Shown here one piece after another: positions 17,487 to 29,318 of a stretch of DNA of 64,000 nt (the stretch's first letter is position 1; each line of letters opens with the position of its first letter). The DNA lies in the NCBI GenBank assembly GCA_029319145.1, contig CP119753.1, positions 3,534,001-3,598,000 on the forward strand, read 5' to 3'. Below the pieces are notes generated by a model, which saw nothing but the letters and a program-made list of their open reading frames with translations, was not told the origin of the DNA and did no database searches. The position numbers and the translations under genes were made by a program. Source of the stretch: Microbacter sp. GSS18 (GTDB lineage Bacteria; Actinomycetota; Actinomycetes; Actinomycetales; Microbacteriaceae).

Positions 17487-17513
17487 GATAATGAAACGAT
17501 TCAGCGCTACTCT
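17485..17513 (+). promoter_or_regulatory. Promoter of the RhaD-like gene
   Basis: TTGATA (17485-17490) and TACTCT (17508-17513) are separated by 17 bp. A LacI-type operator lies wholly in the spacer and the 19-bp palindrome abuts the -35, so both would repress by blocking polymerase. Confidence 0.65.
17492..17503. promoter_or_regulatory. LacI-type operator, rhaD promoter
   Basis: TGAAACGATTCA matches the perfect palindrome TGAATCGATTCA found before the ABC transporter operon at 11 of 12 positions, with the central CG of LacI-family sites. The LacI gene at 18480-19493 lies between the two sites and is the likely binder. Confidence 0.7.
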
Positions 17514-17548
17514 GGATCTCGAGAGGCGGCCCGCGGAAAGGAGTCGGA

Positions 17549-17590
17549 GTGACACGTTCCGACCGGATCGAGAGGGGCCGAGACGACTGA
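17549..17590 (+). CDS. Possible 13-residue leader peptide before the aldolase gene
   Basis: GTG 17549 follows a strong AAAGGAGTCGGA and opens a 13-codon frame (VTRSDRIERGRDD) that stops at 17590, one base before the aldolase ATG at 17592. The aldolase ATG itself has only a weak Shine-Dalgarno, so translation may be coupled to this mini-ORF. Arg/Asp-rich; no attenuator hairpin was seen. It might equally be chance. Confidence 0.35.
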   Translation: MTRSDRIERGRDD

Positions 17591-17591
17591 G

Positions 17592-18416
17592 ATGAGAGAT
17601 AACGTCAGGCCCACCATCGACGAGTACCTTGCGAACATGGGCGTCGCCGGAAGCCGCATCTGCGAGATCGACGCGAGCGAGGCCGGCGCCGGCAACATCT
17701 CGATCTGCCTCGACGAGCTGCCCCGCGTGCGGGAGGTCTTCCCGATCTCCGAGCGGATCGAGCTGCCGCTCCCGGCTCCCGCACTCGCCGGCCGCACCCT
17801 GCTCGTCACCGGCTCGGGACGGCGGCTGCGCCAGATCAAGAACGACCCGGCGGCGAACATCGGCGCGGTGATCGTCGAGGCCGACGGCCTGCACGGCGAG
17901 CTGCTCACATCGCCGCGGCGGGAGTTCGCGAAGCTGACGAGCGAGTTCAACTCGCATCTCGCGGTCCACAACGATCAGATCGGCACGCGCGACCTGTGGT
18001 TCCACGCGACGGTGCACGCACAGCCGCCGCACCTGACGTTCCTGAGCCACATCGAGAAGTACCGCACCGATGCGGCGATGAACGGCGCGATCCTGCGCTG
18101 GGAGCCCGAGTCCATCGTCGCGCTGTCGGAAGGCATCGGCGTGCTGGAGTTCATGGTCCCCGGGTCGGCCGAGCTGATGGCCGCGAACGTCGCCGGCCTG
18201 CGCGAGTACCAGATCGTCCTGTGGAGCAAGCACGGCGTGATGGCCCGCTCCGATCTGTCGGTGACGCGCGCGGTGGATCGCATCGAATACGCCGAGACGG
18301 GCGCGAAGTACGAGCACATGAACCTCAGTGCGGGCGGGGTCGGCGAGGGGCTCAGCAAGGCGGAGATCCGCGCCGTGGCAGAGGCGTTCGGCGTCTCGTC
18401 GCCCTGGCTCGGCTGA
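17592..18416 (+). CDS. Class II aldolase, rhamnulose-1-phosphate aldolase-like
   Basis: A 274-residue protein, the same length as E. coli RhaD and alignable along its whole length (EAGAGNIS at 30-37, LLVTGSG at 70-76, TSEFNSHL around catalytic E118, WSKHGV with metal ligand H214). RhaD splits L-rhamnulose-1-phosphate into DHAP and lactaldehyde using Zn held by an HxH pair and a third His. Here the pair reads WFHAT: H138 is present but the first His is W136, so metal binding may differ. It shares operators with the RhaTPQS-type transporter. Rhamnose isomerase and rhamnulokinase are absent from the window. Confidence 0.75.
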   Translation: MRDNVRPTIDEYLANMGVAGSRICEIDASEAGAGNISICLDELPRVREVFPISERIELPLPAPALAGRTLLVTGSGRRLRQIKNDPAANIGAVIVEADGLHGELLTSPRREFAKLTSEFNSHLAVHNDQIGTRDLWFHATVHAQPPHLTFLSHIEKYRTDAAMNGAILRWEPESIVALSEGIGVLEFMVPGSAELMAANVAGLREYQIVLWSKHGVMARSDLSVTRAVDRIEYAETGAKYEHMNLSAGGVGEGLSKAEIRAVAEAFGVSSPWLG

Positions 18417-18436
18417 AGGCGCCCGTGAGCGCCTCC

Positions 18437-18470
18437 GGCGCGGCCGGACCGGTCTCCGGTCGGTCGCGCC
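18437..18470. terminator. Imperfect hairpin between convergent aldolase and LacI genes
   Basis: GGCGCGGCCGGACCGG (18437-18452) pairs with 18456-18470 with one bulge and a mismatch, closed by a short loop. It sits in the 63-bp gap between convergent stops and probably terminates both transcripts. Confidence 0.45.
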
Positions 18471-18479
18471 GTTGCGGCG

Positions 18480-19493
18480 TCAGGAGGAGGTCTGAGTCGA
18501 GCGCCTGACCACGAGTTCGGGGTGGAAGACGGTCTGGCGCGGGATCAACTCCGGGTCGGCCGCCTCTTCGAGGAGGATCCGCAGTCCGGTCTTGCCGATG
18601 GTCGTGCTGGGCTGGCGCATGGACGACAGGGGAACGGCGGCGGCGCCCGCGAATGCGATGTCGTCGAAGCCGATGATCGCGATCTCGTCGGGGACGCGCA
18701 GTGTGCCGTCGGCGAGCAGAGACTGCAGCAGTCCGAGGGCGACGAGGTCATTCGCGGCGAACACGGCATCCGGACGGTCGTTCCGCGGACGGGCGAGCAG
18801 CTTCGCGCCCGCGGCCGCGCCCTCCGCCACGCTCATCGCGCTCGTCGCGATCACCTCGAGGCTCACCTCCGTCGCGTTCTCGGCCGCCACCCGCGCACCG
18901 GCCAGGCGGTCGCTCACCTGCCGGATCTCGAACGACCCGCCGACGAAGGCGATGCGTCGGCGGCCCGTCGCGATGAGGTGCTCGACGGCCATGCGGCCCC
19001 CGACGACGTTGTCCACCGACACTGAGCTGAAGCGGCTCCCCCCGCTGTGGCGATCGATCAGCACGGCCGGGATGCCCCGCGCGCGCAGCCGTTCGAGACG
19101 TGTGTGGACATCGCCGTAAGGAGCGATGAGGAGCCCTCTGACCTGGTGTTCTTCGAAAAGGTCGAGGTACATCTTCTCGCGGAGCGGGTTCTCGTCGGTG
19201 CTGCCGTACAGGATCGCGATGCCCTGCTTGGTGCCCTCGTCCTCGGCGCCGCGCATGACGTCGTAGAAGAACGGATTCTGGCCGTCGAGGACGATGAAGC
19301 CGACGGTCGCGCTGACGCCGGCGCGCAGCTTGCGCGCGGCCTCGTTGCGCACATAGCCGAGTGCGTCGATGGCCTCCTGCACCTTGAGCACCGATTCGGC
19401 CGACACCTCATCGGGGCGATTGAGCACGTTCGACACCGTCCCCACGGACACGCCTGCCCGCAGGGCAACGTCACGAATGCTCACACTCGCCAT
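18480..19493 (-). CDS. LacI-family regulator of the rhamnose-type locus
   Basis: A 337-residue repressor. The N-terminal HTH and hinge (SIRDVALRAGVSVGTVSNVL) are followed by a periplasmic-binding-like sugar domain with the usual FAANDLVALGLLQ and IIGFDDIAF segments. It lies between the aldolase gene and the divergent ABC transporter operon, and matching 12-bp palindromes occur at both promoters (17492 and 19587), so it likely represses both and itself until a sugar such as rhamnose binds. ATG 19493 begins at MASVSIRD, with GGAGG 11 nt upstream; the upstream extension is not HTH-like. Confidence 0.88.
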   Translation of the reverse strand: MASVSIRDVALRAGVSVGTVSNVLNRPDEVSAESVLKVQEAIDALGYVRNEAARKLRAGVSATVGFIVLDGQNPFFYDVMRGAEDEGTKQGIAILYGSTDENPLREKMYLDLFEEHQVRGLLIAPYGDVHTRLERLRARGIPAVLIDRHSGGSRFSSVSVDNVVGGRMAVEHLIATGRRRIAFVGGSFEIRQVSDRLAGARVAAENATEVSLEVIATSAMSVAEGAAAGAKLLARPRNDRPDAVFAANDLVALGLLQSLLADGTLRVPDEIAIIGFDDIAFAGAAAVPLSSMRQPSTTIGKTGLRILLEEAADPELIPRQTVFHPELVVRRSTQTSS

Positions 19494-19541
19494 CGCTGGT
19501 GCTACCTCCACATCGATTCGGCACCGTTCGGCAGATCGGAC

Positions 19542-19570
19542 TTGACCGTTGCCGAGACGCTCCATAGAGT
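19542..19570 (+). promoter_or_regulatory. Promoter of the ABC transporter operon
   Basis: TTGACC (19542-19547) and TAGAGT (19565-19570) with a 17-bp spacer. The operator half-site TGAATCG at 19576-19582 and the full palindrome at 19587-19598 cover the expected transcription start. Confidence 0.6.
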
Positions 19571-19586
19571 ATGCCTGAATCGTACG

Positions 19587-19598
19587 TGAATCGATTCA
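19587..19598. promoter_or_regulatory. LacI-type operator, perfect 12-bp palindrome
   Basis: TGAATCGATTCA, with central CG. A half-site TGAATCG lies 11 bp upstream (19576-19582). Placed just downstream of the -10 of the transporter promoter, a repressor here would block initiation or early elongation. Confidence 0.7.
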
Positions 19599-19638
19599 TA
19601 TCTTTTCAAACCCGCAATCCCTCAAGGAGGAGGTAGCC

Positions 19639-21162
19639 GTGTCGGAGATGCCGCACAGCGAGGCCGCCCCCGCACTCGAACTGTCTCGGGTGGTGAAGTC
19701 CTTCGGCGCCGTCGTCGCCCTCCGCTCGGGCAGCATCCGCCTCGAGAAGGGCTCGATCCACGCGCTCATCGGTGAGAACGGCGCCGGCAAGTCCACCCTC
19801 GTCAAGATCATCGCCGGGCTGTATCGCCGCGACGCCGGCGACTTCTTCCTCGAGGGCGAGCCGGTCGACTTCCACAGCACCGCCCAGTCCAAGGCCGCGG
19901 GCATCGCGGTCATCTACCAGGAGCCCACGCTCTTCCCCGACCTGTCGGTGACAGAGAACATCTTCATGGGCCGCCAGCCCACGAACCGCGTCGGCCGCAT
20001 CGACCGCAAGGCGATGAAGGAGGAGGCGACGGCGATCTTCGAGCGCCTCGGCGTCCGGATCGATCCGGACCGCCTCACCGAGGGGCTCTCGATCGCCGAC
20101 CAGCAGATCATCGAGATCGCCAAGGCCATCTCGCTCGACGCGCGGGTGCTGATCATGGACGAGCCGACCGCGGCCCTCAGCGGCGTCGAGGTCGAGCGCC
20201 TGTTCGCCGTCGCGCGGAGTCTCCGCGACGAGGGCCGAGCCCTGGTCTTCATCTCGCATCGCTTCGACGAGGTGTTCGACCTGTGCGACACCGTCACGGT
20301 CATGCGCGACGGGGCATACGTCGACTCCATGCCGATCGCCGAGACCACGGTCGACGACCTCGTCCGCCAGATGGTCGGCCGCGACGTCACCGAGATGTTC
20401 CCGAAGCTCGAGGCCGAGGTCGGCGACGACCTGCTGGTCGTCGAGGGCCTCACCCAGAAGGGCGTGTTCGACGACATCTCGTTCACCGTGCGCTCGGGCG
20501 AGATCGTCGGCCTCGCGGGCCTCGTCGGCGCGGGGCGCAGCGAGGTGGTGCGCGCGATCTTCGGCGTCGACCCCTACGAGTCCGGCTCGGTGCGGATCGG
20601 CGGCGAACTCCTCCCGAAGGGCAAGCCCAAGGCGGCTATGGCGCGCGGCATCGCCCTCGTCCCCGAGGACCGCCGCAAGCAGGGCCTCGTGCTGGACACA
20701 TCGGTGACCCGCAACATCACGCTGGCGATCCGCGGTCGCCTGGCGAAGATGGGCCTGATCTGGGGCGCGCTCGAGAACGAGTCCGCGAAGGTCTGGGCGA
20801 GCCGCCTCGAGGTCAAGACCGCGGCGCTGGACGCCGAGACCGGAACCCTCTCAGGTGGCAACCAGCAGAAGGTCGTTCTCGGCAAATGGCTGGCGACGCA
20901 CCCCAAGGTCCTCATCGTCGACGAGCCCACCCGCGGCATCGACGTCGGAACCAAGGCCGAGGTGCACCGCCTGATCTCGCAGCTCGCCCAGGAGGGCCTC
21001 GGAATCATCATGATCTCGTCGGAGCTCCCCGAGGTGCTCGGCATGGCCGACCGCGTCCTGGTGATGCGCGAGGGCCGGCTCACCGGTGAGTTCGACCGGG
21101 CCGAAGCCACGCCCGAGTCCGTCATGTACGCCGCGACGGCAGAAGAGGAGGTGGCGCGATGA
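19639..21162 (+). CDS. rhaT: Sugar ABC transporter ATPase (RhaT/RbsA type)
   Basis: A 507-residue double-cassette ATPase of the CUT2 (ribose/rhamnose) class. Domain 1 has Walker [10 protein letters not shown], signature LSIADQQ and Walker [12 protein letters not shown]; domain 2 has the degenerate [10 protein letters not shown]-loop usual in this class, signature LSGGNQQKV and [15 protein letters not shown] 19639 follows AGGAGGAGGT. It powers the two permeases that follow, overlapping the first by four bases. The symbol follows the rhizobial rhamnose system; substrate is inferred from the SBP and the aldolase. Confidence 0.82.
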   Translation: MSEMPHSEAAPALELSRVVKSFGAVVALRSGSIRLEKGSIHALIGENGAGKSTLVKIIAGLYRRDAGDFFLEGEPVDFHSTAQSKAAGIAVIYQEPTLFPDLSVTENIFMGRQPTNRVGRIDRKAMKEEATAIFERLGVRIDPDRLTEGLSIADQQIIEIAKAISLDARVLIMDEPTAALSGVEVERLFAVARSLRDEGRALVFISHRFDEVFDLCDTVTVMRDGAYVDSMPIAETTVDDLVRQMVGRDVTEMFPKLEAEVGDDLLVVEGLTQKGVFDDISFTVRSGEIVGLAGLVGAGRSEVVRAIFGVDPYESGSVRIGGELLPKGKPKAAMARGIALVPEDRRKQGLVLDTSVTRNITLAIRGRLAKMGLIWGALENESAKVWASRLEVKTAALDAETGTLSGGNQQKVVLGKWLATHPKVLIVDEPTRGIDVGTKAEVHRLISQLAQEGLGIIMISSELPEVLGMADRVLVMREGRLTGEFDRAEATPESVMYAATAEEEVAR

Positions 21163-22196
21163 CGCTCACCACAGAGGCAGAGCCCAAGCAGCACCCCCTG
21201 GTCTCCGCCACCGGCCACATCCTCAAGGCGCGCGAGACGGGCATCGGCATCGCGCTGGTCCTCGTCGTCGTCGTCGCGACCGCCATCAACCCGACCTTCC
21301 TGTTCTCGTCGGATGGCTTCCGCGACCTGCTCCTGACGCCGTCGCTGCTCATGGTGGTCGCCGTCGGTTCGGCTGTCATCATCATCACGCGCAACGTCGA
21401 CCTGTCGGTCGGCTCGACGGTGGGACTGACCGCCTACCTCACCGGCCGCCTCTTCATCGACGTGCCCGGCATCCACCCGAGCCTCGTCTTCGTGGCCGGC
21501 ATCGCGCTCGGCGCCCTGCTCGGCCTCATCAACGGCGCACTCGTGGCGTTCGGCAAGGTGCCCGCGCTGGTGATCACGCTCGGAACGATGTACATCTACC
21601 GCGGCATCAACGTGGCGTGGGCCGGCAGCGACCGGATCAACGCCTCCGACATGCCGGCCGGCTTCCGCGCCCTCGGCACGGGAGACTTCCTCGGCATCCC
21701 GCTGCTGACGATCCTCGCGGTGGTCGTCCTCGTGATCGCGGCCTGGTACCTGCGCAACCTGCGCAGCGGCCGCGAGCTCTACGCCATCGGCTCGGACCCC
21801 GACGCCGCGCACCTGTACGGACTGCGCGTGACCCGTCGCGTTCTCGGCGCGTTCATCGTCGGCGGAGCACTCGCCGGCCTCGCGGGCGTCCTGTACGCCG
21901 CGCGCTACGGCACGGTCAGCTCCAACGCCGGCTACGGCTGGGAGCTGCAGGCGATCGGTGCGGCCGTCATCGGCGGCGTCGCGATCTCGGGCGGCGTCGG
22001 CACCGTGTGGGGCGCCGCGATCGGCGCCTACCTGCTGCTGACGATCAACCGCGCCCTTCCGATCATCGGCATCGAGGACTTCTGGCAGCGCGCCGTGGTC
22101 GGCATCCTCATCATCGGCGCCATCGTCCTCGACCGCGTCCTCGCGGTCCGCCAGCATCGACGACTCATCGCAGCGAGGGAGGGAACGAAGTCATGA
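21159..22196 (+). CDS. rhaP: Sugar ABC transporter permease (RhaP type)
   Basis: A 345-residue inner-membrane permease of the BPD_transp_2 (ribose) class with about nine or ten helices, including [17 protein letters not shown] and [20 protein letters not shown], both typical of the family. Start ATG overlaps the ATPase stop by four bases; its own stop overlaps the next permease by four. It pairs with the second permease to form the channel. Confidence 0.85.
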   Translation: MTLTTEAEPKQHPLVSATGHILKARETGIGIALVLVVVVATAINPTFLFSSDGFRDLLLTPSLLMVVAVGSAVIIITRNVDLSVGSTVGLTAYLTGRLFIDVPGIHPSLVFVAGIALGALLGLINGALVAFGKVPALVITLGTMYIYRGINVAWAGSDRINASDMPAGFRALGTGDFLGIPLLTILAVVVLVIAAWYLRNLRSGRELYAIGSDPDAAHLYGLRVTRRVLGAFIVGGALAGLAGVLYAARYGTVSSNAGYGWELQAIGAAVIGGVAISGGVGTVWGAAIGAYLLLTINRALPIIGIEDFWQRAVVGILIIGAIVLDRVLAVRQHRRLIAAREGTKS

Positions 22197-23260
22197 GCAC
22201 CGTGACCGTTCTGACTCAGAAGCCCGCCCGCGAATACAAGGCGTACCAGCACCCGCTGTGGCGCCGCGTGATCGTGAACCGCGAGGCCGCCATCATCGGG
22301 CTGCTCGCCCTCGTGATCGTGGTCGCCACCGTGGTGGTGCCGAACTTCGACAGCCCCCTCACGCTGACCTATCTCATCCGCGAGATCGCGCCGATCCTGC
22401 TCATCGCGCTGCCGATGACGCTGATCATCATCACCGAGGAGATCGACCTCTCGGTCGCGAGCACACTCGGCCTGTCGAGCGTCGTCACCGGCCTCGGCGT
22501 GCAGGCGGGGTGGCCGCTGCCGGTCGCGGCGCTCCTGGCCATCCTGGTCGGCACCGTGGCGGGCGCCATCAACGGCGCGCTCGTGACCTTCGTCGGCCTG
22601 CCGTCGCTCGCCGTCACGATCGGCACCCTGGCGCTGTTCCGCGGCGTCGCCGTGGGTCTTCTCGGCACCACCGCGATCAGCGACTTCCCCGAGTTCTGGA
22701 CGGATCTCGCGCGGGCGAACATCCCCGGAACGCCCGTTCCGGTGATCATCATCCCGTTCCTGGTCCTCGCGCTGGTCTTCTCCGTCCTGCTGCACTTCAC
22801 GCCCTTCGGCCGCACGCTCTACGCGATCGGGCTGAACAAGGAGGCCGCGGCCTTCTCGGGCATCGACGTCGGCATGACGAAGTTCTGGCTGTTCGTCATG
22901 AGCGGCTCGGTCGCAGGCTTCGCGGGCGTGTACTTCACGCTGCTGTACAGCAACGCCCGCGGCGACAACGCGATCGGCATGGAACTGCAGATCATCGCGG
23001 CCGTGCTCCTCGGCGGCGTGTCGATCTTCGGCGGTCGCGGGGCCATGCACGGCGTCATCGCCGGTGTGTTCCTCATCGGAACCCTCGCCAGCGCCCTGCG
23101 CCTGGCCGGGGTCACCAGCGACATCATCAACATCATCACCGGCATCCTGCTGATCCTGTCGGTGGTGTCCGCAAGCTTCCTCGCCTGGATGCGCACCAAG
23201 CGCGTCGCGGCGATCGGGAGGAAGAAGGGTCGGTCGGGCTCCAGCAGCGACACCGCCTGA
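22193..23260 (+). CDS. rhaQ: Sugar ABC transporter permease (RhaQ type)
   Basis: A 355-residue BPD_transp_2 permease paralogous to the preceding gene (EEIDLSVASTLGLSSVV; GTVAGAINGALVTFVGLPSL; GVSIFGGRGAMHGVIAGVF). About nine or ten helices, with a basic cytoplasmic C-terminus (RTKRVAAIGRKKGRSG). GAGGGAGGGAACGAAGTC precedes ATG 22193, within the end of the first permease gene. Two distinct permeases are usual in rhamnose and AI-2 importers. Confidence 0.85.
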   Translation: MSTVTVLTQKPAREYKAYQHPLWRRVIVNREAAIIGLLALVIVVATVVVPNFDSPLTLTYLIREIAPILLIALPMTLIIITEEIDLSVASTLGLSSVVTGLGVQAGWPLPVAALLAILVGTVAGAINGALVTFVGLPSLAVTIGTLALFRGVAVGLLGTTAISDFPEFWTDLARANIPGTPVPVIIIPFLVLALVFSVLLHFTPFGRTLYAIGLNKEAAAFSGIDVGMTKFWLFVMSGSVAGFAGVYFTLLYSNARGDNAIGMELQIIAAVLLGGVSIFGGRGAMHGVIAGVFLIGTLASALRLAGVTSDIINIITGILLILSVVSASFLAWMRTKRVAAIGRKKGRSGSSSDTA

Positions 23261-23312
23261 CCACTCGCCTGTCAATCACGGTCCGGAAACGGCACCAAGG
23301 AAGGAAACAACG

Positions 23313-24365
23313 ATGTTCAATCTCGGACGCAAGTCCTCGCGCGTCGGCATGGGGCTGGCCGCACTCGTGGCAGCCTCCGCGCTGGCGCTGACCGGCTGCT
23401 CGAGCTCCGGTGGTTCCGGCGACTCGGGCGACGCGGGCGGTGACGCCGGCGGAGACGTGTCGATCACGATGCTGCCGAAGAACCTGGGCAACCCGTACTT
23501 CGACACCTCGACCGGGGGTGCCGAGGCCGCGGTGGCCGAGTTCGGTGGGACCTTCGAGGAGGTCGGCCCGACCGAGGCGTCGCCGACCGCGCAGGTGCCG
23601 TACATCCAGACGGCCGCGCAGCAGGGCGCGAGCGCGCTGATCGTGTCGGCGAACGACCCCGAGGCGCTGTGCGACGCGCTGGACGAGGCCCGCGGCGCGG
23701 GTGTCGCCATCGTGACGTTCGACTCCGACACCAACCCCGACTGCCGTGACCTGTTCATCAACCAGGCCACCTCCGAGGGCATCGCCCAGATCCAGGTCGA
23801 CCTGATCACCGAGCAGATCGGCGACGAGGGCCAGATCGCGGTGCTGTCGGCATCGGCGAACGCGACCAACCAGAACGCGTGGATCGCGATGATGGAGGAG
23901 GAGCTCGCGGCGAACCACCCGAACGTCGAGCTCGTCGAGATCGCGTACGGCGACGACGACGACCAGATCTCGTTCGACAAGACCGCGGCGCTTCTGCAGA
24001 CCTACCCCGACCTGAAGGGCATCGTCTCGCCCACCACGGTCGGCATCTCGGCCGCTGCGCGCTACCTGTCGACCTCGGAGTACAAGGGCCAGGTCGCGCT
24101 GACCGGCCTCGGCACCCCGAACCAGATGCGCGAGTACGTCGAGGACGGCACCGTCACCGCGTTCGCGCTGTGGAACCCGGCCGACCTCGGCTACCTGGCC
24201 GCCTACGCGGCACAGGCGCTCGCGACCGGTGAGATCACCGGCGCCGAGGGCGACACCTTCGAGGCCGGCGAGCTGGGCTCGTACACCGTCGACGCGGACG
24301 CCACCGTCCTGCTCGGCGACCCGTACGTGTTCGACGCCGACAACATCGCCGACTTCGACTTCTAA
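23313..24365 (+). CDS. rhaS: Sugar-binding lipoprotein of the RhaS/LsrB group
   Basis: A 350-residue substrate-binding protein. The signal peptide ends in lipobox LTGCSS (Cys about residue 29), then a Gly/Ser/Asp linker, so it is tethered outside the membrane. The start of the mature domain (MLPKNLGNPYFDTSTGGAE) is typical of RhaS; later segments (GPTEASPTAQ, IVTFDSDTNPDCRDLFINQ) are shared with the AI-2 binder LsrB. The LsrB ligand pair Asp-Gln (D166-Q167 from memory) reads Asn-Gln here (TNQNAW), which, with the RhaD-like aldolase and LacI control, favours a deoxysugar over AI-2. AAGGAAGG precedes the ATG. Confidence 0.8.
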   Translation: MFNLGRKSSRVGMGLAALVAASALALTGCSSSGGSGDSGDAGGDAGGDVSITMLPKNLGNPYFDTSTGGAEAAVAEFGGTFEEVGPTEASPTAQVPYIQTAAQQGASALIVSANDPEALCDALDEARGAGVAIVTFDSDTNPDCRDLFINQATSEGIAQIQVDLITEQIGDEGQIAVLSASANATNQNAWIAMMEEELAANHPNVELVEIAYGDDDDQISFDKTAALLQTYPDLKGIVSPTTVGISAAARYLSTSEYKGQVALTGLGTPNQMREYVEDGTVTAFALWNPADLGYLAAYAAQALATGEITGAEGDTFEAGELGSYTVDADATVLLGDPYVFDADNIADFDF

Positions 24366-24384
24366 GCCGAAGCCGCATCCCGCG

Positions 24385-24417
24385 AGCGCCCCGCCGACGA
24401 GTTCGGCGGGGCGCTCC
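24385..24417 (+). terminator. Rho-independent-type terminator after the ABC operon
   Basis: GAGCGCCCCGCCGA (24385-24398) pairs perfectly with 24404-24417 around the loop CGAGT, 20 bp after the stop of the binding protein gene. No long T run follows, as is common in high-GC actinobacteria. Confidence 0.8.
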
Positions 24418-24472
24418 GTCGTTCCCGCCCGACGCCCACCGTTGCAGCGACCCGCGTGAAGCGGCAATCCTG

Positions 24473-24482
24473 CAATCGGTTG
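24473..24482. promoter_or_regulatory. Upstream LacI-type operator of the glucuronide operon
   Basis: CAATCGGTTG, the exact reverse complement of the second site CAACCGATTG at 24538-24547. Each is a near-palindrome (8 of 10 positions symmetric) with central CG. Two sites 65 bp apart could allow looping. Confidence 0.6.
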
Positions 24483-24537
24483 TCCCACCTGGAGTCCCCA
24501 AATACCTAAGATGAAGAACGACAGGGGACCCATGTGG

Positions 24538-24547
24538 CAACCGATTG
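24538..24547. promoter_or_regulatory. Proximal LacI-type operator, overlapping the -35 box
   Basis: CAACCGATTG overlaps the TTGACA -35 box of the uxaC promoter. The likely binder is the LacI protein encoded by the last gene of the operon (32666-33727). Glucuronate, fructuronate or a related intermediate would be the inducer. Confidence 0.65.
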
Positions 24548-24573
24548 ACAATCTCTCTTCGGTCGTGCACACT
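24545..24573 (+). promoter_or_regulatory. Promoter of the glucuronide operon, leaderless
   Basis: TTGACA (24545-24550), 17 bp, then CACACT (24568-24573). The ATG of uxaC follows after 7 nt with no Shine-Dalgarno, so the operon mRNA probably begins at the start codon. Confidence 0.6.
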
Positions 24574-24580
24574 GGTGGAC

Positions 24581-25980
24581 ATGTCGACGACGACCCTCCT
24601 TCAGGCGACACGCCTCCTCCCCACCTCGGGGCCGGCGCATGAGATCGCCCAGGACCTTTACGCCGAGGTCGCGGAAGCGCCGATCATCTCGCCGCACGGC
24701 CATGTCGATCCCGCTGTCCTCGCTGACGACGTGGCCTTCACGGACCCCGCCGATCTGCTGATCACCCGCGACCACTACGTCACCCGCCTGCTGCACGCGG
24801 CGGGTGTGCCTCTCGGTGCGCTCGGCCTCGACCCCGCCCGGCCCGCGGACCCGCGCGATGCCTGGCGGCTGCTGGCCTCCCACTGGCACCGGTTCACGGG
24901 AACCGCGAGCGCGTACTGGCTCACCCACGAGCTCGAAACGCTGTTCGGCGTCACCGAAGAGCTCTCCGAGGCGAACGCGGACCGAATCTACGACCGCATC
25001 GCCGCGGAACTGGCCGAGCCGGCATTCCGACCGCGTGCGCTCTTCGACCGGTTCGGCATCTCGGTGCTGGCCACTACCGACGACCCGCTCGATGACCTCG
25101 CCGCTCATGACCGGCTCGCCGCGGATCCGTCGTTCGCCGGCCGCGTGCTGCCGACCTTCCGCCCCGACCCGTATCTCGACCCTCAGGACCCGAGCTTCAC
25201 CACGCGCGTCGAGAGGATGCTGGCCACGGCGTCGGCGCCCGCGAGCTTCGCCGGCTACCTGTCGGCTCTGGCGGAGCGGCGCGCCTACTTCATCGAGCAC
25301 GGTGCCGTGTCGGCCGACCACGGCGTGTACGAGCCGTTCACGACCGACCTCGGCGCCTCGGCGGCCGAGGATCTGTTCCGCCGCGCGCTCGCCGGCGACC
25401 TCGGCGACGCCGACGCGCGGATGCTCCGCGGCCACCTGCTCTTCCAGATGGCGCGCATGAGCGTCGATGACGGGCTCGTGATGACGCTGCACCCCGGCGT
25501 GCGGCGCAACCACCACTCGCGCACGCTGCGCACCTACGGCCCTGACACGGGACACGACATCCCGGTGCGAACCGAGTACACCGAGAACCTGAGGCCGCTC
25601 CTCGAGGCCTTCGGCACCGAGCCCGGCTTCCACCTCGTGCTGTTCTCCGTCGACGAGACGGTGTACTCCCGCGAAGTCGCGCCCCTGGCCGGCTTCTACC
25701 CGAGCGTGTACATCGGAGCGCCGTGGTGGTTCCTGGACGCACCCGACGCCATCCTGCGCTGGCGTTCCGCGGTCACCGAGACGGCCGGGTTCTACCGTTC
25801 GAGCGGCTTCATCGACGACACGCGCGCGTTCCTGTCGATCCCGGCCCGGCATGACACCGCGCGGCGCCTGGACGCCGCGTTCCTCGCGCGTCTCGTCGTC
25901 GAGGGCCGCGCGAGTCTGCCGACGGCCCGCCGCATCGCGCGAGACCTCGTCGACGCCATCCCCCGCGAGGTGTTCAAGCT

Positions 25981-25984
<4 letters not shown>
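24581..25984 (+). CDS. uxaC: Glucuronate isomerase
   Basis: A 467-residue amidohydrolase-fold enzyme that isomerises D-glucuronate to D-fructuronate. The metal motif SPHGHVDP lies at about residue 37, with DHYVTRLL, HPGVRRNHH and RTEYTENLRPLLE matching UxaC; length is normal (about 470). ATG 24581 begins MSTTTLLQATR; the upstream in-frame codon at 24545 lies inside the promoter. First gene of the glucuronide operon; it overlaps uxuB by four bases. Control by two LacI-type operators. Confidence 0.92.
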
Positions 25985-29233
<3,249 letters not shown>

Positions 29234-29240
29234 CCCGACC

Positions 29241-29270
29241 ACCCGGCGGCGCGGGGAGGCGCCGCCGGGT
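29241..29270 (+). terminator. Intra-operon stem-loop between uidA and the symporter gene
   Basis: ACCCGGCGGCGC (29241-29252) pairs perfectly with 29259-29270 around GGGGAG, 8 bp after the uidA stop. It may be a partial terminator or mRNA stabiliser that lowers expression of the transporter relative to the enzymes. Confidence 0.55.
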
Positions 29271-29318
29271 CTCCTCCCCGCGACCCCTCCCGACATCCCC
29301 CACGGCAAAGGAGCCGAA

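Noticed and set aside
19639..24365. AI-2 (Lsr) uptake system
   Set aside because: The binding protein resembles LsrB but has Asn for the ligand Asp, and the locus has a LacI regulator and RhaD-like aldolase, not LsrR, LsrK or LsrF.
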